64,000 nucleotides of DNA from Ooceraea biroi. Taxonomy: Eukaryota > Arthropoda > Insecta > Hymenoptera > Formicidae. Below the pieces are notes generated by a model that ran no database searches, was not told where the DNA came from, and was given only the letters and a program-made list of their open reading frames with translations. Position numbers and translations under genes: made by a program. The DNA lies in NCBI RefSeq assembly GCF_003672135.1, contig NC_039514.1, forward strand, positions 9,103,787 through 9,167,786. The letters are read 5' to 3'. Shown here one piece after another: positions 1 through 12,344 of this stretch; position 1 is the stretch's first letter, and each line of letters begins with the position of its first letter.

Positions 1-3000
1 GTCGCGGGAGCCCCATTTGCCACCCCGAGATTGTATATCTCGTTTGCGCGAGAGACGGAATTGCGCCCTATAATTAGCAACCGGATTACAGAGAGAAGCT
101 GTACAATAAATACTGGACGTTAATAATTCATCGCGATCCCGGGAAACACTTAACAAAATCGAGGAAATTATCGCACGAAACAGAAATTATTAGACGAGAC
201 GAATTACTACAATTGCGATGTATAATCAAACCTTATATAATTGCTTTTCTTCGTAATACATTATTCATTTCGTCGTATGATTAATTTGGAATAAATTGTA
301 ATACTCGCGTTTCAGAATATGAGGCTTTGCCAAAACTGATAAAGGTCGGCTCTGTCTATATGCGTATGCGAAAGGATATTATCGAACGATTCGCTGCAAC
401 CGGCACGGTCTAAGTCTGGCAATATCTCACGACGGAGAAGAACTCGCTACCAAGCTGTGATAATAGGTCAGGGGTTAGGCGTATCGATTAGACGCAGATA
501 TCTACTCTGGGAACAAGGGTGCGAATAATACGATGTAGATCGTATCGTGCAGATACACGCGCGAAAATATAGATCGGCTTTGATTCGCCGTGCATCACGA
601 AGGCACCACTAGGTACATGCCCGCAAGATTGCCCAAAACATTCCCATAAATAATTTTACTTGCGCAAATACGGCGAGATCAGTAAATTATCCTGTTTCAC
701 GGGAACATGTTTAAGAAACGTCGTGAATGTATTATCAAATACAGCTGTTGCGTGTGTACCCGTAATTAATTTCGTTAATCATCGCATCAATTACGCGATA
801 GTACGCGATACGTGGCAAAAATGTAATAATTAAATAACGAGTCACGGAATATTTCGTTTCTGCTGAGTTACTCCGTTAACGCATTTGTTAATGCGCAATC
901 AGATGTACGCAGCGTAATGGGCGAGCTTTTTGCAATTCAAATTGATATTTAAAGTTCTTCTTGTCTCGTCCGCGTTCTCTGTACATTTTTATAGGAGCAC
1001 AAGCGCAAAGGCTTCGCTGCCTACGAGCTTCTTTAATCAACTTCTCGAATCGAGCGATCCGTATTCAACTGTTCGCTCATGAAAGAGAAAAAAGGGCAGG
1101 CCACCCTTCGCCGGATGACATTTTCGATCGCTTGAAATATTTGCAAGGCATCTCCCTCGTCGTTGGCGTGTCGCGGGGTTGGGGGGGAGGTTTCGTGGGT
1201 GTCTGTGTTCCAGACGAAAAGACGCGCGCCACTCTCTTTCACGGGCCTTCAGGAAGGCCGATGGAGAAATGTCACGCCATAGTCGAGCGTCTCATGCTTC
1301 ATTGCTCAATGCAAAAGCGCTGGTCCCCGTCAGACAATGTTTTCAGGAGCTCACCCGGTTCTCAGATCTCGCGGGGAGATCTCTCTTCCCTCTTGTGCAG
1401 GTCCATTTTACTCCGTTGCCCGCGTGATTCGCCACCGCGCGCAAGTAACGCGTAAAATAACGCGCACGAATTAATGACAATCACATCGGATAAATATGCT
1501 CGACCGAAATCAGGTCGGTGGATCATTCGCCGGTGAGCTTAATCAGGCATTTCGATTACAAGAATTTATTAACCACGCTCTGATATAATTTTCTGACGTA
1601 ATTAGAAACGCGTCGCGACATGTTCAATAGATAGCGTCTCGATAACCGCGGTGTCTATCAACCTGCCATTACCGTAATTAATAATATCATGTGAATCTCG
1701 CACGGTATCGGTATTTGATGTTTAATAGGGCAGATTGGCCGCGTGGAGGAATGATCGCGACGCGGTCGTACGGACGGCTGATTTAATGATTACCGTGACG
1801 CAGTCACGTGGCGCGACTATCGAAGAAGAATGAGAAGGCATTACGAGTGCCCGGACCGAGCCGTGTAATTGAAAGTCTCGTAAATAAGGAAGACCCGTCC
1901 GAGTGGACGAAGATGCCTCGAATTTCAATCTCCCGGATTTCCAAGAGCTCTTGACTCCCGACCTCCAACATTTCTTCCGCACACTGTCGGTGCATCATCC
2001 CCCGCCGCCTTCCGCTCGCCCACTATCCCTTTCCCTCGCCCTGTCCGCTTCTGGCCGTGTTTTTTAGCCTTTCCAGCTCGCTGCAATTTTCCTGCCTTTA
2101 AGGAATGATGAAAAAGCATCTCAACAATTTTCCCTGGAAACTTACATTTATTTCCAGCTCGGCGGCTCCGGGCCGGCGCGCGTGCCCCCTTTCAGCCAGC
2201 ATCAGAAGGGCAGCACGTTGATATGAGCGCACTTAAGAATTCCTTTGCTCGATCGCCATGCGAATTCAGCTCCGACCTGATTTCCATTTCCGTCCGTTAC
2301 GTTTTAGCGATCACCGGATCAATAAGAGATGACTCGTGTCATACGTGCGCGCAAATTTGATCCTACCATTCTTTGCCATTTGATTATAACAGATCACGAG
2401 CGATTTCTCCGCCGTGTAATTTCAATAACGACGTTCCTCCGCGTACAGCTCTTACATTTGCATAAAGCCAACGAGGTCGCGAAGCACAGCTTCAATTTTC
2501 ATAATGCGAGTTTGCGAGGATGTATATATCTCGACGTAAATAAAAATATCGATAATAAATGTGCATGAGGAGCGTCTCATTTCCTCAGAAAGAGAGAAAG
2601 GGAGAGGGGTAAGCATTTTTGACGATGCTTCTGGCGACCTCGTTCACGGCGCACGCCCACCCGGAGAGCTTACACATTTGAATTAGCAGTGGTTCCGCGC
2701 AATTTATTTTCAGGCTAATGTCAAACAACTGCCAGCAACTTCGCCAACATTGTCGACCACGTCGAGTGGCTGGTGTCTTTGAAAGGCGGAAGTCTCGGGG
2801 GGGAGGGCTTTTGTAAAGAGTCTCTTCTCGCAATTAAGAAGTTATCGACTACGAAGACCGTAGTACCAGTCGTCCCTCCCCCTGTCCCGCGATCGATTCG
2901 TCGTCTTGACTCCTCGTGTCTTTTCCTTTTTCGTCGTGCACAGCTCCGTTCTCAATCCCGGGCCAATCCTTCTTTGCCAAACATCCAGCGTTTGCGCGGG

Positions 3001-4320
3001 GATCGGTTATGAATTATTCATGGTGAGCGAGCGAGCGAGCTATGGACGAAAAAGCGGCTTTATACACCGCCGGACGCTATATATAATCGGCGAGAGCCGG
3101 TAGCACGAGCGGTTGCGTTTTTCACTGTGATTTACGTTAATTTCGGCGCCGATCCACGGGGATATCAGGAAGTCGTGAGTACGCGAGTGCGGTCTTCCGG
3201 TCAGTGTCGCGTGTTTCCTTTTTATCGATACCGCAGCTGGAGGAAATTTCGGCACTCATATTTCTCTGTATATCTCTACCTCCCCCGTTCGTTTCCCCGA
3301 TAATAATTATTTATACGCGCCTTTGAATCTGATAAAACTTATCGGCTTTTAACCGCGGATTTATTTCGTAGATTTATGATGCGAGATATAATTATTAATA
3401 CGAGTAGCCGCGGAAAGTAATCCGCGGATCGTATCGCCATGAGGTGTGGCAAATGAATTTCTTTTCCTTCTCATTAGTCTCGGCATTAAAACTCTTTTTT
3501 AATCCAGGTAGTAACACGCGTGTATATTTAATCATAATTTAACGATGCACATTCACGCGAATATTATATTCACGTGTGAGATAACCGGTAATAAATAGCT
3601 CTCGTAATTAACTCTTGGCGGACTTGCGAGGGTCGTGCAGTGCGAGCTCGGGCCAGATAAATCGGAAAAACTCGGGAAAACCGGCGCAAAGATCCGAAAA
3701 TGGGGCGCGTGCCCGATACCAGCAGATCCGTCCAGTCGATCGTAACGCCGTGAGATACATTTGACGATGAAACACCCGGATGATGGACCGATGCGATCCA
3801 TTTGTCACTGTCCGCGGAGCGAAATGCGTTGCTCGCATCATCCTGTCGCTCCTTCCGCGCGCGCCAACTTCTTCCGCGCCACCGAGCTTTCGCCAATACG
3901 CGAAATTCTTGCGGAATCACCGAACGACGAATCATCGATCGATGATGATGGCGGGATTGCCGAAATTGTACACGCGCGAGAGAAGCTGACCGACAACCGC
4001 CGGTCACGAGTCGTGGCTGAATCACCGGAGGCTGCAACGCGCTGTCTCCCGTGCACGATTTCGCTCGTGTCAGTCATGATGGCCAGCTACTTTTTTTATT
4101 TCCACCAGGTGACAGACGCGACGATTACGTGGTATCAAGTGCGACGCGAGAGTGTTTCGAATTATGTCGTAAAACGCTTCGAAACGACGCGATAAAACAT
4201 TCCGGAACTCGCAGTGCCGCGAGTCGATGAGTCGATTACGCTGAAAATAACGAAAAGTCAGAGCGACTCTGACAGAATCCGTGACATCTCTTCCGATGAA
4301 AGAGTTACCTCCCTATGTAT
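1..4320. other. Gene-free region, no recognisable feature
   Basis: I see no convincing exon, transposon end or RNA gene here. Open frames of 60-164 codons exist on both strands, but they overlap each other, lack recognisable motifs and have the low complexity expected of random GC-rich frames. A TATA-like string lies near 3077-3086 on the plus strand, without a clear gene downstream. It may be intron or intergenic sequence of a gene outside the window. Confidence 0.5.
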
Positions 4321-4442
4321 TAGGGGTGTGATTTAGTTTTGAGGGTTTTTTTGCTCAAAAACGCATGTATTTAAATATGATAATGAATGAATACCTTAAT
4401 CAAAATATTTTCCTTCCTTTTTTATCACTTTTTCCCATCTTT

Positions 4443-5838
4443 CTGGCAAGAGATGGATTCCACCACGATAAAATCACTCTTCTTTTCAGTTGATCCATTC
4501 GTCGACGAATTTTCGCACTTCTTCGAAATTATGAAAGTGTGTATCCTCTAAAGCGTGTCGCATCGACCGGAACAAATAATAATCGCATGGAGCAATGTCC
4601 GGAGAATACGCGGGGTGCGGTAAGACTTGCCATTCAAGGTCTAACAGTGTTTGTTTCACTGATAACGCAACGTCAGGTCGAGCGTTGTCACGAAGAAGAA
4701 TCATTTTCCGTCGTTTACTCGCAATTGGTGGTCGTTTTTGGTCCAATGCTTGCTTCAACTTGTACAATTGGTGTCGATAACGATCAGCCGTGACAGTCTC
4801 GTGCGGATTTAACAGCTCATAGTACACTATCCCACCAAATACAGAGCATTACTTTTGAACCGTCAATATTGCGTCTCGGAGTGGATGTTGATGGTTCGCC
4901 TGGATCCACCCATGATTTTCTGCGTTTCGGATTATCAAAATAGATCCACTTTTCATCCCCAGTAACGATCCGAGACAAAAGACTCTTCTTTTTTGCCTGG
5001 CGGTCAACGAAATGCAAATGTTCAACCGGTTCGCAATGGCACTTTCCGATAATTCATGTCGAACCCATTTCCCTTCTTTCTGAATTTTTCCCATTTCATG
5101 TAAATGTTTGGTAACTGTTGTACGATCAACATTTAATGCTCTGGCAAGAGATGGATTCCACGACGATAAAATCACTCTTCTTTTCAGTTGATCCATTCGT
5201 CGACGAATTTTCGCACTTCTTCCAAATTATGAAAGTGTGTATCCTCTAAAGCGTGTCGCATCGACCGGAACAAATAATAATCGCATGGAGCAATGTCCGG
5301 AGAATACGCGGGGTGCGGTAAGACTTGCCATTCAAGGTCTAACAGTGTTTGTTTCACTGATAACGCAACGTCAGGTCGAGCGTTGTCACGAAGAAGAATC
5401 ACTTTCCGTCGTTTACTCGCAATTGGTGGTCGTTTTTGGTCCGATGCTTGCTTCAACTTGTACAATTGGTGTCGATAACGATCAGCCGTGACAGTCTCGT
5501 GCGGATTTAACAGCTCATAGTACACTATCCCACCAAATACAGAGCATTACTTTTGAACCGTGAATATTGCGTCTCGGAGTGGATGTTGATGGTTCGCCTG
5601 GATCCACCCATGATTTTCTGCGTTTCGGATTATCAAAATAGATCCACTTTTCATCCCCAGTAACAATCCGAGACAAAAGACTCTTCTTTTTTGCCTGGCG
5701 GTCAACGAAATGCAAATGTTCAACCGGTTCGCAATGGCACTTTCCGATAATTCATGTCGAACCCATTTCCCTTCTTTCTGAATTTTTCCCATTTCATGTA
5801 AATGTTTGGTAACTGTTGTACGATCAACATTTAATGCT
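4443..5838. repeat. 698-bp tandem duplication inside the mariner
   Basis: Two head-to-tail copies, 4443-5140 and 5141-5838, differ by only a handful of bases. The 8-base string ctggcaag occurs at 4443, 5141 and 5839, exactly 698 bases apart each time, so it marks both junctions and looks like the microhomology that seeded the duplication. 698 is not a multiple of three, so the duplication also shifts the transposase frame. The second mariner copy at 30.3 kb lacks it, so it arose in this copy. Confidence 0.95.
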
Positions 5839-6110
5839 CTGGCAAGTTCTGAAGTGGATCGTGTTGGATTTTCGTCCAATAATGCTTGCAAATCTGCATT
5901 TTCAAGCTTTCTTGGTTGTCCCGAACGTTCTTTGTCCTTCACATCAGTATCACCACTTTTAAAGCGTCTAAACCAGTATTCACACGTCTTAATTGATGGG
6001 GCAGAATCACCATAAGTTTCCACAAGAATTCTATAACCGTCAGCCGCAGTTTTCTTTTGATTAAAAAACAAAAGCAGCGCATGTCGAAAACGCTCTTTCG
6101 GAAGTTGCAT
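4486..6110 (-). pseudogene. Mariner transposase pseudogene (DD34D), duplicated and frameshifted
   Basis: Read on the minus strand from 6110. The N-terminal half is open and contains two helix-turn-helix-like DNA-binding segments (a typical mariner start MQLPKERFRHALLLFF, and later NVDRTTVTKHLHEMGK). The frame then breaks near the residues before TGDEKWIYF, the block with the first catalytic Asp. The second and third catalytic Asp are in LRDNARPD and SPDIAPCDYY, 34 residues apart by my count, which is mariner spacing. A further break follows WWDSV, where about 11 bases are missing relative to the usual mariner layout. The C-terminal two thirds appear twice because of the 698-bp duplication. 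It cannot encode an active enzyme. Confidence 0.92.
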
Positions 6111-6280
6111 TTTTACGATGATATAAACACGACTGTTATTGCATCTATTGCTATAATGCTACTAACTGTCATGGATAATGTCAACACTGCAAGAAACAAC
6201 AGTTATCGGAAACAGCTATTGGAACAAACTGACACTACAGCCATCTGTTGCAAAACCCTCAAAACTAAATCACACTCCTA

Positions 6281-8692
6281 ATATTATACATCTGCAAAAT
6301 AACAATAAAAACAAGGAAATAAATGCATTTTTCGATGCATTCTTTCATAATTGATCACGTCTGTCCAGCATGTTGGTAACGCTAGCCATGATTTTTTTTA
6401 GATCCAATCCTAAACGATAACGCTTTCGCGTCGGAGGTTAATAGTCACTCCATGATCCCCCTAATAACGGTCTATAAACGATGCCTACGCGCGTTACGCG
6501 CAATTACGGTCCTTTCTGTCGATTTCATTCGGCACGAATTAATCCAGCAGCTTTTGGCGTTTCATTAATCTCGACCTTTCGGTCGCCACTCCGACCTCTC
6601 TGCGGGAACCGGGGACCGTCATCGTTCTCCGTTTTACTCCTTTTTTTCATAAAGCCTCGACGACGTTCGAGGTTCGTTCTTGCAACCTCCGTCTGGAAAT
6701 TTAATCGCGCTCGACCGCATATGTGTGGGCGATCGCATAAATTTCTCGGATGCCACAGGGGGAGAGAAGAGAAGCGGCGGATTGAATCTGTTGTGCGCGA
6801 TGGATCTCCCGGAATTTTATAAAAATGCGCATGCAGGTGAACGGGTGAAAAAGGGGAACTCGTAGGCTGATGGTCCCGCGAAACTCACAGGGGACGCCGA
6901 AGTAAACGGGAGAGCGGGAGGACGCAGCATCCGCAGCGGGGGTTGGTTATCGACGTAACTGTGTAAGCGCGCGCGCGCGCGCGCGAATTTGACGTCATTG
7001 GGTGCCTCTCCGGCACCCCTCTGCCTCTCGGTGTGACGCCCTGTATGTGGGTTATGACGACGGTAGGGAATACGCGGTCGCTTTAACCCCTTGGCCGTGC
7101 ATGTATTCGATCCGCGCTTATGGGACCTCCCGGTTTATCTCGTGCAAACGCGCCGTAAAATCCGGGCGAAACTCGGCTCGCGTTGAAAATTTGAAAACCA
7201 GAAGCTCCGCGATCACCTCATTATTATGTAGCTTAACGTCAAAGCAATTACGAAGTGAGATTATTATTTTGTTTTAGAAGTCACATGAATGTTGATCCGA
7301 CAACATTATGTATCAATGTTCTCTCTCATTTTTAATCTAATGGATACTTGGCGTTTGATATTGACACGATGAACAGCGTGATCACCGATCTTATTCGCAC
7401 CGCATTTTTACTGTACGTCGAAAACGAGAGGAACGACGCGAGACCACTCTCCGCCGAGTCTGCCGTCGTTTACGGGCATTGCGCTTTACGCCGTTATGGA
7501 TGCAGGCACGGGCTTAATCGAATAAGTTGAGGTTTTTGCCGTGCCGGGGGCTCTCTGAGAAACGATGCAGGGAGAATGACATCGCGAGTGTTCGAGGCAG
7601 CTATAAAGAGATCAAGCTCCTGGAAGCTGAGTGAATTACTCCGACGTCTTGGAGAAACGTTCGCGAAGAAAGGTGGATTGCCCCTTTATATTTGTGCTCG
7701 GTCCTCGAATATTACGGGACAAATTATCATTTCGTCGCAGCAAAGGGGGCATCTTTATCCGAGAGCCGAGTAGGGAAGAACGAACAAATCCGTGAAAAGA
7801 TTCTCGTCTGCTTTTATTATCGTCCGATTCGTCGCGGCGAGTTATATTTTCCCGAGCAGGAAATCGAACTAATTACTTAATACTGTACGTGCATCTGTGA
7901 TTCGTCTATTTCGCGCGCTCCCGTTTTTTTAAACGAGAGGCGAGAATCGCGCGTAATCCCTCCTTTCATCCGTGTGTTCCCTCGTGCGGCTTAAGGGGAT
8001 GGCCGGCGAGCGAGCGTGTCGACGCCGCCAAGACAACCACTTCCGGTATTTAGGTGAGCGACGGGCGGACGTGGAGCGCGAGGAAAACAAGGAGCTACCA
8101 TTAAACGCGATGGCGCACGATGACGCTTAAATCGCTATCAACGTTTCTTCAGTCCCGCTGTTGTGCCACCGCTCGTTTCTAATGGCCGGCGATGCCAAAA
8201 GGGGCGTATTTCCCGTATTCCGTATTCGAGAGGAAAAGAGCGAACTTCCCGTTTTGTCTACTAACGTCCCCGCGACACGAAGGCACCGCCCGATAATAAA
8301 AAACAATATTAGTTGCATGGCATAAAGGTTCTGCCGCTTGATGGCAGTCATTATCGCGCAAATGTAGCGCGGCAATTTCCCGGACGCAATCTACGATAGA
8401 ATGATTGGTCGTTCTGCGCCGTTTAACCGTTGATATCAGCCTGCAATCGCTATCCCGAGAAACGGTCCGAAGTATAATTTCGAGCCTTCTTACGTGGCGT
8501 TTCTACGTAAATTGAGGCGCACTGTTGCGTGCACACTGCAGCGTTCTACCTTAAACAAGTTCCACGTCTGGGAACGTCTGGGACACAATGAACTTGAAAC
8601 TGCAAATGAATGTCTCGGCATGTAATATAACAATAACATTAATAAAACATATAATTTAATATAATAAAAATTATATGCCGTGTATGAAATTA
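6281..8692. other. Gene-free region with a short GC microsatellite
   Basis: No supported exon. A (GC)n run lies at about 6967-6985. Open frames here are short and unremarkable. AT-rich sequence begins just before the transposon at 8693. Confidence 0.5.
6967..6985. repeat. (GC)n microsatellite
   Basis: An uninterrupted run of alternating G and C, about 19 bases. Confidence 0.9.
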
Positions 8693-9159
8693 TACAGGGT
8701 GGGGCAATAACTATTACCACCTTAAATATCTTCTAATTTATAAGGTCCAGAGGAAAATTTATGTAATCAAAATTATACGGTACGAAGGGGGCTAACATAT
8801 GGCGATAATAATTTTTGTCCTGGTGGAGGCGCTTCGAAGATATCAAGGTCACCTTCATTTTTTTTAATGGGTTCGGTATGTTTTTTTCCATAATTTCATA
8901 GAGGAGCTTAAAACAAGTACAGAACTCATAACACAAAATTATTGAACAAGAATAAATGTAAATGAAAACGATAAAAAATACATTTTTTTAAATGAAACTA
9001 TGTTATTTTATTACGTGACGTTTTATCTCTTATTTTATTATTAATGTTTATAAAAGGTGTTCGAAGTGATGGCCATTACTATCAATACAACACTGGATTC
9101 TTCTGATCACTGATTGGCTTGCTCTTCTAATAACGTCGGGAGCTATTGACGTACAGGCT

Positions 9160-10099
9160 TCAATGATCCGTTGTCGCATGATTTGAGGTGTAGACCATGT
9201 CTTTTAGGATTCCCCATAAAAAGAAATCCAGTGGTGTCAAGTCTGGTGAACGAGCTGGCCACCCTACAGGACCTCCACGTCCAATCCAGCGATTTGCAAA
9301 TTTTTCATTAAGTTTATTTCTCGCAACTAATGAAAAATGAGCAGGGCATTCATCATGCTGGTACCACATTGTTCGTCGTGTGATTAAAGGCAGGTCTTCT
9401 AATAAATGAACCAAGTTATGCTCTAGGAAATTGGCGTAGCTGTTGCCATTTAGATGTCCGTCGATAAAATAAGGACCAATAATTTTGTTATCTATGATAC
9501 CACACCATACATTCAAAGACCATTGTCTCTGGTGTTCAATCTGCCGCAGCCAATGAGGATTTTCCACTGCCCAGAAACGCATATTATGTAAATTAACGTT
9601 CCCGTGATTAGTAAATGTTGCCTCATCAATAAATAACACTGCATCAAAAGATGAGTCATTGATTCGAATCTGTTGTTGAGCCCATTGGCAAAATTCAACA
9701 CGATTTACAAAGTCCATTACATGTAATGCTTGGTGAAAGCTGAGGTGATATGGATGGAATTTGTTAATGATGCAAGATGCGGAGTACGCTCCTCCGATTA
9801 ATACCAGATTCTCGTTCAATTTGTCGCGAACTAATGTGCGGATTTTGAGCCACCATTGTGAGAACTCTAATTTCATTCCCTTCATTAGTTTTTCGCTTTT
9901 CACGCTCACTTTTACGTGTATTTAAGCTACCGGTTTGTCTAAGTTTATCACACACATATTTAAATGTTCGACGCGAAGGCTGAGTGCGATTAGGATATCG
10001 TTCAGCGTATAAATTTTGCGCTCTCACTGAATTTTTTTGACATTCTCCATAAATGAGATCATTCTCCATCATGTCGACTTGTTCTTCAAATGAATACAT
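9160..10099 (-). pseudogene. Tc1/mariner-like transposase, one frameshift
   Basis: The N-terminal part (10099 down to about 9767) starts MYSFEEQVDMMENDLIYGEC and has a helix-turn-helix of the DUF4817 type common in insect transposases, followed by SSRQIERESGINRRSVLRIL. After RILHH the frame is lost through one extra T in a catcattaac context. The next frame continues with KFHPYHLSFHQ and the DDE-type catalytic region. The three acidic residues are in FIDEATF, YQHDECPAHF and SPDLTPLDFFLWG. I count 41 residues between the second and third, the DD41D spacing described for rosa-like elements. Apart from the frameshift it is close to intact, so recent activity is possible. Confidence 0.88.
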
Positions 10100-10228
10100 C
10101 TTGCACGATTGACTTATTTATCGATACTACTTTTTATGTTTATCTTATCCTGTGAACTTATTAAGATGGCCTTCAAAGGGTCTTTGTTTTCATTGAAATA
10201 AGTTTACGTCACTATTTATTTTCATCGA

Positions 10229-10330
10229 TGTATCCGTTTGAAGAACAAGTTGATCCTCATTTATGAGGAATGTCAAAATCAAAACATTCCAACAAAACAT
10301 ACTAATAAAGCGTCATTTCGTACATCTTTT
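10229..10330 (+). pseudogene. Inverted fragment of a related transposase start
   Basis: On the plus strand this reads MYPFEEQVD, then after a small shift LIYEECQNQN. It parallels MYSFEEQVD...LIYGECQKNS of the main transposase, which runs the other way and starts 130 bp to the left. It is a degraded second 5' end, so the element holds two transposase starts facing away from each other. It is too short to encode anything. Confidence 0.75.
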
Positions 10331-10648
10331 AAACGTAAATTTCATTTAATATAAAAATGTATTTTTTATCGTTTTCATTTACATTTAATTTTGTTCAATA
10401 ATTTTGTGTCATGAGTTCCGTACTTGTTTTAAGCTCCTCTATAAAATTATGGAAAAAAAACATACCGAACCTATTAAAAAAAATGAAGGTGACCTTGATA
10501 TCTTCGAAGCGTCTCCACCAGGACAAAAATTATTATCGCCATATGTTAGCCCCCTTCGTACCGTATAATTTTGATTACATAAATTTTCCTCTGGACCTTA
10601 TAAATTCGAAAATATTTAAGGTGGTAATAGTTATTGCCCCACCCTGTA

Positions 10649-12296
10649 TATTACTACCACGATATTATTAATGTCACAATTCATTGCAACAAATATCCGA
10701 ATAATTCGACGCAAGCTCGCCTCGATTATGCGACACTAAACGGCCCCCCGCGTCCCCGTGGACCTGGTCTTCTCGTCAAATACCGTAGCGGACATCCGGA
10801 AGTGCTTGTGCACACCCTCGCCGTGCACAAGCACACGAGCAACGAGTCGTAAAGTCGCGGATGTCGGGCGCAACGTCGAGGAACATGTCGCCGAGGAATG
10901 AGAACGGAGATAAGGGCGCGAGGGTGAGATACAAGACTCATTAAACGTCGGCCCCCACGTCGGACTTGGCAAACGGATCTACGGCGGCAAGAGTTGCCGA
11001 GGAAATTCTTGCGAGAGCACGGCTACAATAACGCAAGTTGCTCCACGGAGTTTCTTCGTAAGCGCATATATTACTCATGCGTGGGACGATGCTCATCCCT
11101 TTCTCGCCTCCTCCCTCCTCGCTTTTTCGCAGTTGCGTTTGCTCGCGCGCGTCTCCCACCCTCTCCTGCTCGCTCTTTTGAATTGTTCAAACAGTGAACT
11201 CACGAGGAACCTCAACGTTTAGTCGAATCTCTGCCGACCTGAAAATGTTTTATCTTGTTAATAAACTTGTTCCTCCGGAAGGTGCCTTTCGCGTCGCGTA
11301 GCGACCAAGAAAATCCGCTGATTTCATGCACGTTGCGTTTACAATGTTCACCCAAGTGCGCCGAGATACGTACATACATGTACGTTACAGACACGTTAAT
11401 TTTATGCAATTAGCTCTCTCTGGCAATACGATATGTAGTTAATAACCGTAGCGCATATGCGAGCAACAACGTTTCAATCTAATTATGATTAACTCTCGGT
11501 GAGAGAGCGGTACAATGCTCATGTTCCTAAAATCATAACATATTGCTTTATGTTATTATAGAGGCATTAACAGCGCCCTCAGGCACTGTGCTATTTATTC
11601 TAGATATTGTTGCTATTGCACGATATGTCGACACATAATATGTTTCAGTTATTAAACTGAATAAAAAGTAATTGTAACATCAAACTCGTTGCTGTGTCAC
11701 GACAATATTCGATATTCGACAATATTCGATATTTCAATTGGGGATGCAGCGTGACAAAAAAATTAACGGGGACTGAGGAATAAACGAAGCCGTTATCGAC
11801 AACGTGCCCGGCCACCGCGGGGACGACCTCGGCGACGATCGCGATAAAGGTGTCGTCGGTTTCATTGTCTTCGACACCGTTTGCCATCGTTTTCGCCATC
11901 CGCGAGCGTGCTCCCAGTTATGAATGTAATCAATGCGAGGCTGTAACGTCGTCGACGCGGAATAGCCGAGATCGAAGATACAGGCAGAACGCACCGACAC
12001 GTCGACAGCGACGACAAAGACGTGCCCCGCTTGTCTTTATTGCCGCTATCGTTGCCCTTTTCGTTGTGCTGCGCCGGTGCGGTGGCCCGCGATTACGAAT
12101 GTCGACGATTAACTAAGATCGTAGATAAACGCGTCGGCAGGCCTCGGCGATGCCTCGCGGACAACGACAGGAGCGACGAGGCGACTTCGACGAAGCCCAG
12201 TTTTCGCCGTCCCTATTACAGATTCGCGGCTTATCTGCGGGACACGCGATGCTCTTGGGCATTCAGATAACGAGCTCATTGAGCAAGACCGCGAGA

Positions 12297-12300
<4 letters not shown>
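10649..12300. other. Gene-free region
   Basis: No supported exon or mobile element. GC-rich stretches alternate with AT-rich ones. Short open frames overlap on both strands and show no domain. Confidence 0.5.
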
Positions 12301-12301
<1 letters not shown>

Positions 12302-12342
<41 letters not shown>

Positions 12343-12344
12343 CA
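12302..12344. repeat. (TA)n microsatellite
   Basis: A run of about 40 bases of alternating T and A with one G interruption. It ends in the TA that begins the next transposon, so it provided the TA target site. Confidence 0.92.

Larger units (their letters stand above)
4321..6280 (-). mobile_element. Mariner-family DNA transposon, copy 1, with internal duplication
   Basis: The ends are inverted repeats: TAGGGGTGTGATTTAG at the left, and its near-complement ending in CACACTCCTA at the right, each abutting TA, the mariner target duplication. Removing an internal 698-bp duplication leaves about 1262 bp, normal for mariner and close to the 1242-bp second copy at 30.3 kb. The transposase lies on the minus strand and is broken. 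It is a cut-and-paste element that is now immobile unless supplied with transposase in trans. Confidence 0.93.
8693..10648 (-). mobile_element. Tc1/mariner-superfamily transposon with ~0.3-kb terminal inverted repeats
   Basis: The left end TACAGGGTGGGGCAATAAC and right end ...TTATTGCCCCACCCTGTA are inverted copies, flanked by TA. The similarity runs inward for roughly 300 bp on each side (8693-8997 against about 10332-10648), far longer than the ~30-bp ends of classical mariners. The minus-strand transposase between them is nearly intact. Next to the right arm lies a fragment of a second transposase start in the opposite orientation (10229 onward), so the right side is composite. Confidence 0.9.

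Noticed and set aside
3570..4195. Overlapping 155- and 144-codon frames on opposite strands
   Set aside because: Mutually antisense, low complexity and without a recognisable motif. At most one could be real and nothing favours either.
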